From assembly GCA_944376125.1 (NCBI GenBank), contig CALWBQ010000041.1:1-64000 (forward strand): a stretch of DNA of 64,000 nt. Reading direction: 5' to 3'. The translations under genes were made by a program, and so were the position numbers. The notes under the pieces were generated by a model, which saw only the letters and a program-made list of their open reading frames with translations, searched no databases and was not told the DNA's origin. Shown piece after piece: positions 47,029 to 56,533 of the stretch. The stretch is from an uncultured Lachnospiraceae bacterium. Lineage in GTDB: Bacteria > Bacillota > Clostridia > Lachnospirales > Lachnospiraceae. The number at the start of each line of letters is the position of its first letter. Position 1 is the stretch's first letter.

Positions 47029-47295
47029 TTACATTTCACCTAATCCAGACTCAATAGCCTCTGTCAAAGTCTTCATTGCCTCGGCCTCATCCTCGCCATC
47101 GCAGATTAAGGTAATCTCTGTACCGCACTTAATCCCTGCAGCCATAACATTCAGAACGCTCTTCGCCACGATTCTCTTTTCACCACACTCGATGATGACA
47201 TCACATTTAAATTTCATAGCCGTCTGGGACAGTACTCCTGCTGGTCTTAAATGAAGTCCTGACGGATTTACTACGGTTAATGTCTTGCTCAACAT
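47029..47295 (-). CDS. ptsH: Phosphocarrier protein HPr
   Basis: 88 residues. The phospho-acceptor His15 is in NPSGLHLRPAG, and the regulatory serine Ser46 is in AKSVLNVMAAG, so it should both carry phosphate from enzyme I to PTS permeases and be a target of HPr kinase for carbon catabolite control. The Ser46 context is slightly atypical (canonical KSIMGVMSL), so a Crh- or NPr-like role cannot be excluded. The ATG at 47295 follows AAGGAG. It stands alone, without ptsI. Confidence 0.92.
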   Translation of the reverse strand: MLSKTLTVVNPSGLHLRPAGVLSQTAMKFKCDVIIECGEKRIVAKSVLNVMAAGIKCGTEITLICDGEDEAEAMKTLTEAIESGLGEM

Positions 47296-47366
47296 ATCTG
47301 CATTCTCCTTATCTCACATTTTATTCTGTCGAAATCCAGAACCCGCCTCTGAAAATCTCTAGTTAA

Positions 47367-47395
47367 ATTTTAGTACAAATCACCAATGCTGTCAA
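47367..47395 (-). promoter_or_regulatory. Predicted HPr gene promoter
   Basis: TTGACA (47395-47390), a 17-base spacer and TAAAAT (47372-47367) on the minus strand. Confidence 0.75.
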
Positions 47396-47525
47396 GCAAA
47401 AGCCTGACAAACTTCTGTAGTTTTTTACCACTCTCCGGCGGCAAAAAACCAGGCCCGGAAACAGGGAAAAACCGGCATAAGGCTATGTTTTCAGCCTTCT
47501 GCTGGGCATCGCAATACTGCCCGGA

Positions 47526-48155
47526 TTACAGTCCCCTCCTCTCTCTTTCCTTCATGGAATAAACACATCCGCAGTAATCCTGGCGGTACAGTCCATATTC
47601 CCTGGACAGTTCAGTGGACCGCTTGTATCCGTTTTTCTTTTTAAAGTCTGATGGGAGGAAGGCTACACCGAACTCCCTTCCGGCCGCCTCTCCAGCAGCA
47701 TTCAGTCTGTCAGCTCTTTTCAGGGGACTGATCGTCAGCGTGGTAGTGAAAAAATCAAATCCCATCTCCTTTGCCAGGCGCGCCGCCTCTCTCAGCCGCA
47801 GCTCATAACATTTCAGGCACCGCTCACCGCCCTCCGGCTCATGCTCCAGCCCCCTGGCAATCCTGTAAAATTCCTCTGGGCGGTATGGGGCAGCAATCAT
47901 TTTCACCGGATGCACAAAGTCCATCTCCCTGATCAGCCGCTCTTCCTCCTGGACTCTTTTTCCGTACTCTTCCGGCGGATAAATATTCGGATTATAAAAA
48001 TAGACTGTAATCTCAAAATACTGGGACAGGTATTCCAGTACATAGCTGCTGCAGGGAGCACAGCAGCTATGCAAAAACAGGCGGGGCGTTTTCGCCTCCG
48101 CCTGCAGTACAGTCAGAATACCCTCCAGCTCTCTCTGGTAATTTCTCTGGTTCAT
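47526..48155 (-). CDS. queH: Epoxyqueuosine reductase QueH
   Basis: About 209 residues of the QueH (DUF208) family, the cobalamin-independent enzyme for the last step of queuosine synthesis in tRNA. The diagnostic cysteines are HSCCAPCSSYVLEYL, GGERCLKCYELRL and DYCGCVYS, which hold a 4Fe-4S cluster and a second metal site. The start is uncertain: ATG 48155 is 10 bases after the rpoD stop and has no strong ribosome site, so translation may be coupled to rpoD. A TTG at 48164 would add three residues. Confidence 0.92.
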   Translation of the reverse strand: MNQRNYQRELEGILTVLQAEAKTPRLFLHSCCAPCSSYVLEYLSQYFEITVYFYNPNIYPPEEYGKRVQEEERLIREMDFVHPVKMIAAPYRPEEFYRIARGLEHEPEGGERCLKCYELRLREAARLAKEMGFDFFTTTLTISPLKRADRLNAAGEAAGREFGVAFLPSDFKKKNGYKRSTELSREYGLYRQDYCGCVYSMKERERRGL

Positions 48156-48164
48156 TCTGCTCAA

Positions 48165-49289
48165 TTAAAGGAAATCTCTGATCCGCTTGCTGCGCACCGG
48201 ATTTCTCAGCTTTCTCAGGGCCTTCGCCTCGATCTGGCGAATCCGTTCACGGGTTACATTAAACTCTTTTCCGACCTCCTCCAGAGTTCTGGGGTGGCCG
48301 TCCTCCAGGCCAAAACGAAGAACAATTACCTGGCGCTCCCGCTCTTTCAGATCTCCCAGAAGAGCATCAATATGCTCCCTCAGCATAACAGATTCCACAT
48401 TTCCCTCTGGTGTAACCACATTGGAATCTGCCACGAAATCTCCCAGATTCGAATCGTCCTCTTCTCCGATCGGTGTTTCCAGAGAAGCCGGTTCTCTCGC
48501 AATCTGCATGATCTCCATCACTTTGTCCTCTGACATGTCCAAAGCCTCCGCCAGCTCAGCTACTGACGGCTCATAGCCCAGCTCCAGTGTCAGTTTTCTC
48601 TGCATCTTGGACATCTTGTTGATTGTCTCTACCATATGCACCGGAACCCGGATCGTTCTGGCCTGGTCTGCCAGCGCCCTGGTCACTGACTGGCGAATCC
48701 ACCACGTTGCATATGTACTTAGCTTGTACCCTTTTGTATAATCAAATTTTTCTACGCCTTTGATCAGGCCCAGGTTTCCCTCCTGCACCAGATCCAAAAA
48801 GCTCATGCCCCTCCCTGTATACCGTTTAGCAATGCTGACTACCAGACGCAGATTGGCCTCAATCAGCCTCTCCTTTGCATACTCATCGCCCTCCGCCTTT
48901 CTCTTGGCCAGGCGAAGCTCCTCATCTGCGCTCAGCAGGGGCACGGTTCCGATCTCCTTCAAGTACATCCGAACCGGGTCCTCTGTCCCGATCCCCTCAA
49001 GAAGATCCACTGCATCAATGTCAATGTCTTCCTCGTCTCCGTCTTTTATGAAACTGTCGTCCAAATCGTCCAGCATCATGGAATCATCATTGAGTACGCT
49101 CTCATCGATTACCGGGACCACATCTACGCCGCGGCCCTCCAGGTAAGTATAAATTTGATCCATCTGCTCCGGATTCAGACTGTCTCCTGCAAAGAAATCA
49201 TTGATTTCTCCCGCATCCAGGGCATTATGCCTAGTTTTTGCAAATTCCAGCAGTTTTTCCAGTTTCTGTAAAAAATCTTTTTTCTCCAC
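48165..49289 (-). CDS. rpoD: RNA polymerase principal sigma factor (sigma-A)
   Basis: 374 residues, typical for clostridial sigma-A. An acidic N-terminal part (region 1.1-like) is followed by region 1.2 ([11 protein letters not shown]), region 2 ([38 protein letters not shown]), region 3 and region 4 ([32 protein letters not shown]). The start is taken as GTG 49289, with AAAGGA about 9 bases upstream; upstream in-frame codons overlap the promoter. Unlike the common rpsU-dnaG-rpoD operon, no dnaG is upstream and the gene has its own promoter. Confidence 0.96.
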   Translation of the reverse strand: MEKKDFLQKLEKLLEFAKTRHNALDAGEINDFFAGDSLNPEQMDQIYTYLEGRGVDVVPVIDESVLNDDSMMLDDLDDSFIKDGDEEDIDIDAVDLLEGIGTEDPVRMYLKEIGTVPLLSADEELRLAKRKAEGDEYAKERLIEANLRLVVSIAKRYTGRGMSFLDLVQEGNLGLIKGVEKFDYTKGYKLSTYATWWIRQSVTRALADQARTIRVPVHMVETINKMSKMQRKLTLELGYEPSVAELAEALDMSEDKVMEIMQIAREPASLETPIGEEDDSNLGDFVADSNVVTPEGNVESVMLREHIDALLGDLKERERQVIVLRFGLEDGHPRTLEEVGKEFNVTRERIRQIEAKALRKLRNPVRSKRIRDFL

Positions 49290-49340
49290 CGGGTAACGTC
49301 CTTTCGTTAGGTGTAAAATAATAGTTCTTGACAACTTTTC

Positions 49341-49369
49341 ATTATATATGAAAAAAATCAATTTTTCAA
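49341..49369 (-). promoter_or_regulatory. Predicted rpoD promoter
   Basis: TTGAAA (49369-49364), a 17-base spacer and TATAAT (49346-49341) on the minus strand. Confidence 0.72.
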
Positions 49370-49399
49370 TACATTTTTGCAGGTCCCTGGCTATTTTTG

Positions 49400-50299
49400 T
49401 CAAACAGAGGGCAGATCCCCTGTTCTCAATATCTCGATCCGCTTTTCAAGATTCTCTATGGTAACATCAGTCCGGCTTCCTCCGAATTCTCCGTCCAGCA
49501 CCCAGTCTACAGGCTCCTCAGAATGGAACGAAATTCGGCTGGTCTTGAATTTGTAGACATATTCATTGGGCTCCTCTTTCAAAAACATATAGTTTACAAT
49601 ATTGGTCAGATCGAGAGGGGTTTTGGGCATCCTGATCAGAAGGACTTCAAACAGGCCGTCACTCAGAGCCACTGATTGGGTGACCAGACCTTTAAAGCCG
49701 CCTACGCTGAGAGTGTTCGTCACCATGCCAAAAACAAAATCGTCCTCCAGTTCCATCTCCCCGCATTCCACTCGGAAACGGTAGCTCTTCAAGGATGCAA
49801 GGCTCTTCACGCCTTCCAGCATGTATGCCTGATGCCCCAAGCGGTTTTTCTTATCCTGGGGCGTCAGATAAGACACCTCCGTGAACGCTCCAAAAGCCGC
49901 AATATACATAAAATAACGGTCCCTGTCAAAAGCGCCTACATCAATCGGCCAGGGAGTCCCTTTTACAATGCTCTCAGCCGCACTCTCCATCTTTTTGGGC
50001 AGCCCAAGGCTGGAAGCAAAATCATTGGTAGATCCGGCTGGGATATACCCCAGCAGCGGAGGGTGTTCCAGCTCCATCATGCCGGAGACAGTCTCATTGA
50101 GCGTGCCATCTCCGCCGCTGCACACAATCACCGATGCGTCACAGCCTTTTTCCAGCACAGCCTTTCTCCCATCCCCCTGGCTCTGTGTAATGTGGACTCG
50201 CACATCAAACCCAGCCGCTGTAAAGATATTTAAAATGTCTAAAAGACTCCGCCGTATTTGTTCCCTTCCTGAACAGGGATTGACAATCAGCAGCAACAT
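49400..50299 (-). CDS. Diacylglycerol/lipid kinase family protein (DgkB/YegS-like)
   Basis: 299 residues. Catalytic-domain motifs are [10 protein letters not shown], the nucleotide-binding [12 protein letters not shown] and [15 protein letters not shown], and the C-terminal [11 protein letters not shown]. The family phosphorylates diacylglycerol or related lipids at the membrane; DgkB recycles diacylglycerol released by lipoteichoic acid synthesis. Which lipid is used here is unknown. The ATG at 50299 follows AAGGAATT. It is 29 bases downstream of mutY. Confidence 0.9.
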   Translation of the reverse strand: MLLLIVNPCSGREQIRRSLLDILNIFTAAGFDVRVHITQSQGDGRKAVLEKGCDASVIVCSGGDGTLNETVSGMMELEHPPLLGYIPAGSTNDFASSLGLPKKMESAAESIVKGTPWPIDVGAFDRDRYFMYIAAFGAFTEVSYLTPQDKKNRLGHQAYMLEGVKSLASLKSYRFRVECGEMELEDDFVFGMVTNTLSVGGFKGLVTQSVALSDGLFEVLLIRMPKTPLDLTNIVNYMFLKEEPNEYVYKFKTSRISFHSEEPVDWVLDGEFGGSRTDVTIENLEKRIEILRTGDLPSV

Positions 50300-50328
50300 A
50301 ATTCCTTGTTTCCCCTTTTCTCAGTATG

Positions 50329-51456
50329 TCACGTTATGAATTTCCTATACGCCTGAAATGCATTCGGAAGAGGGTACTGCCCCTTCAGCTGCTCCTTTTC
50401 TACAAAAATCCAATCTTTCCTCTCATTTTTGCCCGCATCCGGTTCCCCCGCGAGCGTGACGTAATAGCCTGTCATATTCCACTCCACATGGGAAAATATG
50501 TGTTTCGCCGCAGGGAGCATTTCAGTGTCTATGATCTCTTTCGCCTGCAGCCCAAGAGCCTGGGCCACCGACTCCTCCGGAAGCTCCCCTTCCACGTTTG
50601 GCAGTTCATACAAAGAAGCCAAAAGCCCTTTTGGCGGTCTCTTCCGGATCGCGATCCGCCCGCCCTGCTCTACTATAAACACTGTCCTCTTCTCCAGCCG
50701 CCTTTCTTTCTTAGGCGGTTTAAACGGGATTTCCCGCCACAGGCTGTCTCTTTTAGCAAGGCAAAGCGATGCGAGGGGACAGACCATGCATTTCGGCTCC
50801 CCGTTGGGAACACAGACCACAGCCCCCACCTCGATAAGTGCCTGATTGAAATCTCCTGGGCGCATCCGGTCCATTGTCCCAGCTAAGAGAGCTTCTATCT
50901 TTTTTTTCGCCGCAGGCTTTGTCATATCCTCCCTGTTTGCTGTCAGCCGCGATACGACTCGCAGCACATTTCCGTCTACAGCAGGAACAGGTATCGAAAA
51001 TGCAATGGAAGCTATAGCCCCCGCCGTGTAGCTTCCGATCCCCGGCAGCTTCAGCAGCGCTCCATAATCTGCCGGCATCTGACCTTTGTAATCTTCCGTC
51101 AGCACTTTAGCACATTTCTGAAGATTTCTGGCTCTGCTGTAATACCCCAGGCCTTCCCACAGCTTCAGAAGCCGATCCTCCTCCGCCGCTGCCAGACTTG
51201 GAATATCAGGGAATGCCTCCAGGAAACGCTGAAAATAGGGCTTAACCGCCTCCACCCTGGTCTGTTGGAGCATAATCTCAGAAATCCATATCCGGTAGGG
51301 ATCTTTATTCTCTCTCCAGGGTAATTTTCTCGCATATTTTCCATACCAGTACAGCAGCGGCCTTCCGGCAGCTCTCAGGCGATCTTCCTGAGAGAACGGC
51401 GCATCTTCCCGCTCCAGTACCTGAAGCTGCCCATACAGATCGTCATACATACCCAT
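50329..51456 (-). CDS. mutY: A/G-specific adenine glycosylase
   Basis: 375 residues. It removes adenine mispaired with 8-oxoguanine. N-terminal HhH-GPD domain with PWRENKDPYRIWISEIMLQQTRV (catalytic Glu), LPGIGSYTAGAI hairpin and catalytic Asp in PAVDGNVLRV; a 4Fe-4S site as C-x6-C-x2-C-x5-C (VCVPNGEPKCMVCPLASLC); and a C-terminal NUDIX-like domain with FSHVEWNMTGYYV. The ATG at 51456 follows AGAGGAG and overlaps birA by 14 bases. Confidence 0.96.
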   Translation of the reverse strand: MGMYDDLYGQLQVLEREDAPFSQEDRLRAAGRPLLYWYGKYARKLPWRENKDPYRIWISEIMLQQTRVEAVKPYFQRFLEAFPDIPSLAAAEEDRLLKLWEGLGYYSRARNLQKCAKVLTEDYKGQMPADYGALLKLPGIGSYTAGAIASIAFSIPVPAVDGNVLRVVSRLTANREDMTKPAAKKKIEALLAGTMDRMRPGDFNQALIEVGAVVCVPNGEPKCMVCPLASLCLAKRDSLWREIPFKPPKKERRLEKRTVFIVEQGGRIAIRKRPPKGLLASLYELPNVEGELPEESVAQALGLQAKEIIDTEMLPAAKHIFSHVEWNMTGYYVTLAGEPDAGKNERKDWIFVEKEQLKGQYPLPNAFQAYRKFIT

Positions 51457-52246
51457 AAACTCCTCTGACAGAAACCTCCCCTGACATTACAGAGACAAGG
51501 GAGCCATCATCCTTTCTTACCTGGAGTTCGCCTGCGGAAGTAATTCCCAGGCACCAGCCTTCATACCCTCCCGCCGGATCCAGAACATGAACCCGGCGGC
51601 CGCGGTTTACCAGATTTTGATTATACTCTTCCCGGACAGACGACAGATCCTGCTCGCGCAGAAATCTCTCATAATACTTTTCCAGAGCGTTCACAGTAGC
51701 CGCCGCAATCTCTGCCCGGTCTGCCTCTCTTCCAGATTCCAGCAGCAGAGAAGTGGCTTTGTCCCTGAGTTCTTCTGGGAAAACCGTCAGATTTGCATTG
51801 ATCCCAATTCCCACTATGACATAGCCAGCATGGCTGTCTGTTGTTTTCATCTCTGTGAGAATGCCGCATATTTTCCTGCCATTCATCACCAGATCATTAG
51901 GCCATTTAATCATAGGCTCCAGCCCTTCCGCCTCCCGAATCCCCTTCTCTGCCGCCAGTGCTGCAAGCAGTGTCAGCATAGGAGCCCTGTCGGCAGGGCA
52001 GTCCGGCCTCAGCAGGATGCTCATCCAAATTCCTGTTCCGGGAGGCGATACCCAGGTGCGGCCTCTCCGCCCTCTTCCCGCATTCTGGCTCTCCGCTAAA
52101 ACCAGCGTACCCTCCGGCCAGCCTTCCTCCGCCAGCTTTCGGCACTGGATGTTGGTGGAATCGGTGTCCTGGAGCACCCGGCAGGCTCTTCCCGCCCAGC
52201 GCGTATTTAGCCTGGACAGAATGGATTCTTCTGTAAGATATTCCAC
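51443..52246 (-). CDS. birA: Biotin-acetyl-CoA-carboxylase ligase, class I
   Basis: About 267 residues. It attaches biotin to carboxylases. Motifs are GRGRRGRTWVSPPGTGIWMSILLRP (biotinyl-AMP loop), IKWPNDLVM and GIGINAN. It lacks the N-terminal DNA-binding domain of bifunctional BirA, so it should not repress biotin genes. The start is GTG 52246, which follows GGGGGCAGAGGAAA; an ATG at 52270 would overlap the preceding gene and lacks a ribosome site. It overlaps mutY by 14 bases. Confidence 0.93.
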   Translation of the reverse strand: MEYLTEESILSRLNTRWAGRACRVLQDTDSTNIQCRKLAEEGWPEGTLVLAESQNAGRGRRGRTWVSPPGTGIWMSILLRPDCPADRAPMLTLLAALAAEKGIREAEGLEPMIKWPNDLVMNGRKICGILTEMKTTDSHAGYVIVGIGINANLTVFPEELRDKATSLLLESGREADRAEIAAATVNALEKYYERFLREQDLSSVREEYNQNLVNRGRRVHVLDPAGGYEGWCLGITSAGELQVRKDDGSLVSVMSGEVSVRGVYGYV

Positions 52247-52260
52247 TTTCCTCTGCCCCC

Positions 52261-52566
52261 TTAACGCCATAGACTGACCGCGCTGATAACAGCCAGGGCA
52301 ATCAGAGCCACAGCAAACAAGATCAGGCAGACGCCTCCTGCCTTTTTCTTATTGTCCCTTCCGGCCCGGACAATCTTTACATAACCGTTAACCAGATTCA
52401 GTACGGAAGCCAGAAAAAAGATAAATGGAAACAAGGTCAGATGATCGTCCGGATTCATAAAGGATATCACTGCCATAATCACTATCACCAACCCGACTGC
52501 TATGTGAAGCAGATCCAGGGCAGCCTCTGTGTTTCTGGCATTTCGTTTGCCCGACTTCCTGTACAT
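52261..52566 (-). CDS. Small membrane protein, function unknown
   Basis: 101 residues with three hydrophobic segments (about 19-37, 44-62 and 80-99) and a basic N-terminus. The sequence between helices 2 and 3 is strongly basic (KIVRAGRDNKKKAGG), predicting a cytosolic loop there. I recognise no domain. The ATG at 52566 uses an AGGAGG inside the end of argF, one base before the argF stop, so it is coupled to argF. It precedes birA by 14 bases. Confidence 0.75.
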   Translation of the reverse strand: MYRKSGKRNARNTEAALDLLHIAVGLVIVIMAVISFMNPDDHLTLFPFIFFLASVLNLVNGYVKIVRAGRDNKKKAGGVCLILFAVALIALAVISAVSLWR

Positions 52567-52567
52567 C

Positions 52568-53560
52568 TTACATGCCTCCTAAGGTGGCCGCCATCACTGC
52601 CTTTATGGTATGCATCCGGTTTTCCGCCTCGTCAAAGACCTTTGATTGGCTGCTCTCAAAGACCTGATCCGTCACCTCCATATCCTGTATTCCAAAGCGT
52701 TCTCCCATCTCTCTGCCGATCTGAGTCTTCAAATCGTGGAATGCAGGCAGACAGTGGAGGAAGATTGCATGTTCCCCTGCATTTTTCATAATTTCAGAAG
52801 TCACTTTGTACGGGGTCAGCTCGCGTATCCTTTCCTCCCACACTTCATCAGGCTCTCCCATAGAAACCCACACATCCGTGTAGACAATGTCAGCCCCTTT
52901 TGTTCCCTCGGCTGCATCTTCCGTCAAAGTTATCGTGCCGCCGGACTCTTTTGCATATGCCTGGCACTGATCCACCAACTCCTGGTTTGGAAAATACTTT
53001 TTCGGCGCACATGCCGTAAAATGAAGTCCCATCTTCGAGCAGGCGATCATCAGAGAATTTCCCATGTTATAGCGGGCATCTCCCATGTAAACCAGCCGGA
53101 GACCCTTCAGATATCCAAAATGCTCCCGGATCGTCAGGAGATCTGCCAGCATCTGGGTCGGATGGTATTCATTAGTAAGGCCATTCCAGACTGGAACGCC
53201 GGCATATTTTGCCAGCTCCTCCACGATCTCCTGCCCATAGCCCCGGTATTCGATTCCTTCATACATCCTTCCCAGAACCCTAGCGGTATCGGCAATGCTC
53301 TCCTTTTTCCCTATCTGAGAGCCTTTTGGATCCAGATATGTGGTTCCCATCCCTAAGTCATGGGCTGCAACCTCAAATGAGCAGCGAGTTCTGGTACTGG
53401 TCTTTTCAAAGATCAGCGCTACATTTTTGCCCCTGTGAATATCCACTGGAATTCCTTTTTTCTTTTTTTCTTTCAGATCCGCCGCCAGATCCAGCAGATA
53501 CGTGATCTCTTCCGGTGAATAATCTTTTAATGTCAAGAAATTTCTTCCTTTTAAATCCAT
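52568..53560 (-). CDS. argF: Ornithine carbamoyltransferase
   Basis: 330 residues. It joins carbamoyl phosphate and ornithine to give citrulline in arginine synthesis, or the reverse in the deiminase pathway. Motifs are [19 protein letters not shown] (carbamoyl phosphate), [12 protein letters not shown] (ornithine), VSMGE and [10 protein letters not shown]. The ATG at 53560 has GGAGG 8 bases upstream; an upstream in-frame start 22 codons earlier is unlikely. No arcA or arcC is nearby, so the direction of use is not decided by context; the argF name is provisional versus arcB. Confidence 0.93.
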   Translation of the reverse strand: MDLKGRNFLTLKDYSPEEITYLLDLAADLKEKKKKGIPVDIHRGKNVALIFEKTSTRTRCSFEVAAHDLGMGTTYLDPKGSQIGKKESIADTARVLGRMYEGIEYRGYGQEIVEELAKYAGVPVWNGLTNEYHPTQMLADLLTIREHFGYLKGLRLVYMGDARYNMGNSLMIACSKMGLHFTACAPKKYFPNQELVDQCQAYAKESGGTITLTEDAAEGTKGADIVYTDVWVSMGEPDEVWEERIRELTPYKVTSEIMKNAGEHAIFLHCLPAFHDLKTQIGREMGERFGIQDMEVTDQVFESSQSKVFDEAENRMHTIKAVMAATLGGM

Positions 53561-53603
53561 AGTCCCATCCTCCGATTTCTGCCTGATTTTTAGATATAAA
53601 ATA

Positions 53604-54755
53604 CTATATTGGCAAACGGCTGTCAAGAGTTCCCAACCGTCTTTGAATCTCCTCCGACAGCTCCTGAACAGTATAAATGCGGAATCTGTTTATCCTAACT
53701 TTCTTTGCCATCTCCTCCATAACCGCCAGATAGAGATCCCGGTAGTCCCATTCTTCTTTCAGCCCCAGTTTCCGGGCCAAATAAGGGAATATCGTCTCAG
53801 TAAAAGCCCGGTACCCGGTCAGATTTTCCCAATCTTCATCCTCCATAGCAGGTCGGATATACAGCTTGAGGAGTTCCAACTCCGACATCATCCTGTCAAA
53901 GTAATAGGGTTCGCCCCCAGGGGAATCCAGATAATAGCTTTGTCCCTCAAGGCCATACAATACTCTCATAGCATCGTAATATCCCAGTGTCATCAGCCGC
54001 CTGGCCTTTTTCCCGGAAAACTCCAGAATTCCTCCCAGATCCTGCCTTGGTGCAATATGACAGACAGACACATCCTCCGGTATTTCCAGAAACCGTTCTG
54101 AATCTCTCCCCAGCCCATAAATCCTAATCACAATAATATTTTTGTATCCTCGCTCCAGCAGCGGCTCAATCGGCACATTGTCTGCGCTGCCTCCGTCCAT
54201 GTAGCTTTTTCCTCCCAGTTTTTCTCTCTTAAAAACAGGGAAATAGGCACTGGCGAGAAGGGCATTTCCCATTTCCCCAGGCGGAAGTTCTTTTACATCG
54301 ATCACCAGTTTTTTTCTGTCAGTAAGGGAATAAGTGACTGCGAACAGTTCCCGCTCAGAGATCCGTATCCTCTCTTCATCGATGATTTCATCAATCAGCT
54401 TTCTAAGGGGGCTCACATCCAGGCCGCCGTCCGCCAGCACCTTTCCAGCAATATTCCACAATTCCTGAATATCTTGGATTCCCAAAGTCTTTGCGCGGAG
54501 CTTTGCCGCCAGCTCATCGCTCACATCCATCACCTTGGAATACGTCAAGGTCTCCCAGATACTGCAGGCTTTTTCCAGATCATCCATACACATCAGGGCG
54601 CCGTTCAGAGCCCCTACGGAAGCTCCTGCTATTCCTTTCATAGGGATCCCGGCTTCTTTCAGAGCCTTCCACGCGCCCACCTGATATGCTCCCCTGGCTC
54701 CTCCGCCCTCCAGGACAATACCATATTCTATCGAAGGGTCAAGCTGAAGTTCCAT
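53604..54755 (-). CDS. Patatin-like phospholipase family protein
   Basis: 383 residues. The patatin catalytic parts are all present: oxyanion loop [14 protein letters not shown], nucleophile GASVGALNG (Ser of GxSxG) and the dyad Asp in [14 protein letters not shown]. The long C-terminal region after about 230 is not a domain I recognise. It is expected to hydrolyse acyl lipids from the cytosolic side. The ATG at 54755 follows GGGAGG; an upstream TTG is less likely. Monocistronic. Confidence 0.9.
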   Translation of the reverse strand: MELQLDPSIEYGIVLEGGGARGAYQVGAWKALKEAGIPMKGIAGASVGALNGALMCMDDLEKACSIWETLTYSKVMDVSDELAAKLRAKTLGIQDIQELWNIAGKVLADGGLDVSPLRKLIDEIIDEERIRISERELFAVTYSLTDRKKLVIDVKELPPGEMGNALLASAYFPVFKREKLGGKSYMDGGSADNVPIEPLLERGYKNIIVIRIYGLGRDSERFLEIPEDVSVCHIAPRQDLGGILEFSGKKARRLMTLGYYDAMRVLYGLEGQSYYLDSPGGEPYYFDRMMSELELLKLYIRPAMEDEDWENLTGYRAFTETIFPYLARKLGLKEEWDYRDLYLAVMEEMAKKVRINRFRIYTVQELSEEIQRRLGTLDSRLPI

Positions 54756-54865
54756 TATGCCTCCCAACTATGAGCGAGTAGGGGAGATCTTCTCTCCCCT
54801 ATCTCTGCCATTACTGTCCATGGGACATACATTTGATTATACGGTTAGCATGCCCGCCATATCGC

Positions 54866-54896
54866 AAAAGGGACCGCTTTTTTAACTTGCGGTCCC
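54866..54896 (-). terminator. Terminator of the SPFH gene
   Basis: GGGACCGC/GCGGTCCC hairpin followed by TTTTGCG on the minus strand. Confidence 0.82.
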
Positions 54897-54962
54897 TTCT
54901 CGTATCGCGAAGCGTCTGCCGGAAGCTGCTGTGCCTCCGCAGACTTTCAAAATTTTCAGTCA

Positions 54963-55901
54963 TCAAGCGTTTTCATCTGTGGTTTTCACCAGCTCCGTAA
55001 TCGAAGTTGCAAGGCCGGCAAGGCTTTGGATCTCCGAAGGAATGATAATCTTGGTTGCTCTTCCGTTGGCCGCTGCCTGGAACGCTTCAAGGCTCTTAAG
55101 CTGAAGAACTGCACTGTCTGCTCCAGCTTCTCTCAGAAAACGGATGCCGTCTGCCTGAGCCTGCTGAACCTTCAAAATAGCTTCTGCCTGCCCCTCGGCC
55201 TCTTTGATCCGCTTCTCTTTTTCTGCCTCCGCGTGGAGGATGGCTGCCTGTTTATCTGCCTCTGCATCCAAAATCGCAGACTCTTTCTTACCCTCTGCCA
55301 CCAGGATGGTTGACTTCTTCTCACCTTCCGCTCTCAGGATCGCTTCTCGGCGCTCCCGCTCTGCCTTCATCTGCTTCTCCATAGCATCCTGGATGGCTGC
55401 CGGCGGGATGATATTTTTCAGCTCAACTCTGTTTACCTTAATTCCCCATGGATCTGTGGCAATATCCAGGGATGCCCGCATTTTGGCATTGATAGTCTCC
55501 CTCGAAGTCAGCGTCTGATCCAGTTCCAAATCACCGATAATATTTCTGAGAGTCGTAGCCGTCAGATTTTCGATCGCCATAATCGGATTCTCTACGCCAT
55601 AGGCATACAGCTTGGCATCTGTAATCTGAAAAAACACTACGGTATCAATCCGCATTGTAACATTGTCCTTTGTGATAACTGGCTGCGGCGGAAAATCGGC
55701 TACCTGCTCTTTTAAATTCACTCTCTTAGCTACTCTCTCGATGAGCGGCACTTTAAAGTGGACGCCTGTGGACCAGGTATCTTTGTAAGCCCCCAATCTC
55801 TCCACTACACACGCCTGTGCCTGCGGAACGATTTTAACGCAGGAAGCCAGGACAAGCAGTACGATGATCAGTACCGCAATCACTAAGATAAAACTAATCA
55901 T
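54963..55901 (-). CDS. SPFH/stomatin-like membrane protein (QmcA type)
   Basis: 312 residues. One N-terminal membrane segment (about 2-23), an SPFH/Band 7 domain (about 24-185; VPQAQACVVERLGAYKDTWSTG, VITKDNVTMRIDTVVFFQI), then a long Ala/Glu/Lys coiled coil (about 185-255) with EGKKESAILDAEADKQAAIL-type repeats. Such proteins form large membrane rings or microdomains. The ATG at 55901 follows GGAGGG. It is paired with the NfeD-like gene one base upstream, a classic SPFH-NfeD operon. Confidence 0.95.
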   Translation of the reverse strand: MISFILVIAVLIIVLLVLASCVKIVPQAQACVVERLGAYKDTWSTGVHFKVPLIERVAKRVNLKEQVADFPPQPVITKDNVTMRIDTVVFFQITDAKLYAYGVENPIMAIENLTATTLRNIIGDLELDQTLTSRETINAKMRASLDIATDPWGIKVNRVELKNIIPPAAIQDAMEKQMKAERERREAILRAEGEKKSTILVAEGKKESAILDAEADKQAAILHAEAEKEKRIKEAEGQAEAILKVQQAQADGIRFLREAGADSAVLQLKSLEAFQAAANGRATKIIIPSEIQSLAGLATSITELVKTTDENA

Positions 55902-55902
55902 A

Positions 55903-56343
55903 CTATTTTCCCTCCTGTACAGCGTCTACAATCAGCTTTACGCCTTTGATTTCTTTTACTGTAACCAGATCGCCCGCCTGAAAAATCAGATCATCCCGGA
56001 TACTCCTGGCCGTCCATTCCTGGCCATTCAGCACAGCAGCTCCGCTGCCATGAACGTTATCCACCTTTTCTGTTATCTGGGCTGTCTTTCCGATCAGGCT
56101 GTCAACGTTGGTCTTGGTAATCCCTTTATTTACATACTTCTTCGCAAACGGTCTCATTAAAATCAAAACCACAAACGATACAATCACAAATACAGCCAGC
56201 TGCAGCTCTGTCCCTGCCCCAAGTAAACTTAAAGCGAATGCGACCAGAGCTCCTGCCGCAAACCAGATTGTAGTCAGGGCCATTGTAGCAATCTCGATGC
56301 CTAGAAGTACGATAAATACAATCAGCCAGCTAATCGGCGTCAT
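55903..56343 (-). CDS. NfeD-like membrane protein, short form
   Basis: 146 residues: two to three membrane helices (about 5-70) and a C-terminal OB-fold soluble domain (about 80-146; SLIGKTAQITEKVDN, GQEWTARSIRDD, GDLVTVKEIKGVKLIV). NfeD proteins are encoded with SPFH proteins and are thought to organise them. The ATG at 56343 follows AGGAGGAGGGA; the longer frame upstream runs through the 56383-56458 repeat and is not supported. Confidence 0.93.
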   Translation of the reverse strand: MTPISWLIVFIVLLGIEIATMALTTIWFAAGALVAFALSLLGAGTELQLAVFVIVSFVVLILMRPFAKKYVNKGITKTNVDSLIGKTAQITEKVDNVHGSGAAVLNGQEWTARSIRDDLIFQAGDLVTVKEIKGVKLIVDAVQEGK

Positions 56344-56382
56344 ACGTCCCTCCTCCTGCTTCATTCCTTTTGTATATAGTTC

Positions 56383-56458
56383 AGCGCCCGGTCTTCTGCG
56401 GTGAACGCAGAAACCGGTATGCGCAGGTATAATAACCACTCTGTGGTTATTATACCAT
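56383..56458. repeat. 76-bp two-hairpin repeat, copy 2
   Basis: Second copy of the block at 412-487. Here the long stem is perfect (GGTATAATAACCAC/GTGGTTATTATACC with a 3-base loop) and the TTCTGCG/CGCAGAA hairpin is retained. One pair in the stem is A-T where copy 1 has G-C. It lies between the RNA methyltransferase gene and the NfeD-like gene, with no transposase nearby. Confidence 0.8.
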
Positions 56459-56533
56459 ATGGGATAGAGCAATTCAATATCAGGCGTTTTTCCAAGTTCT
56501 TACATTTTTCTGAACAATTCAGCGTTCTGTCGT

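Noticed and set aside
55903..56472. Extended N-terminus of the NfeD-like protein
   Set aside because: The extension runs through the 76-bp repeat and has no ribosome site; ATG 56343 has an excellent one.
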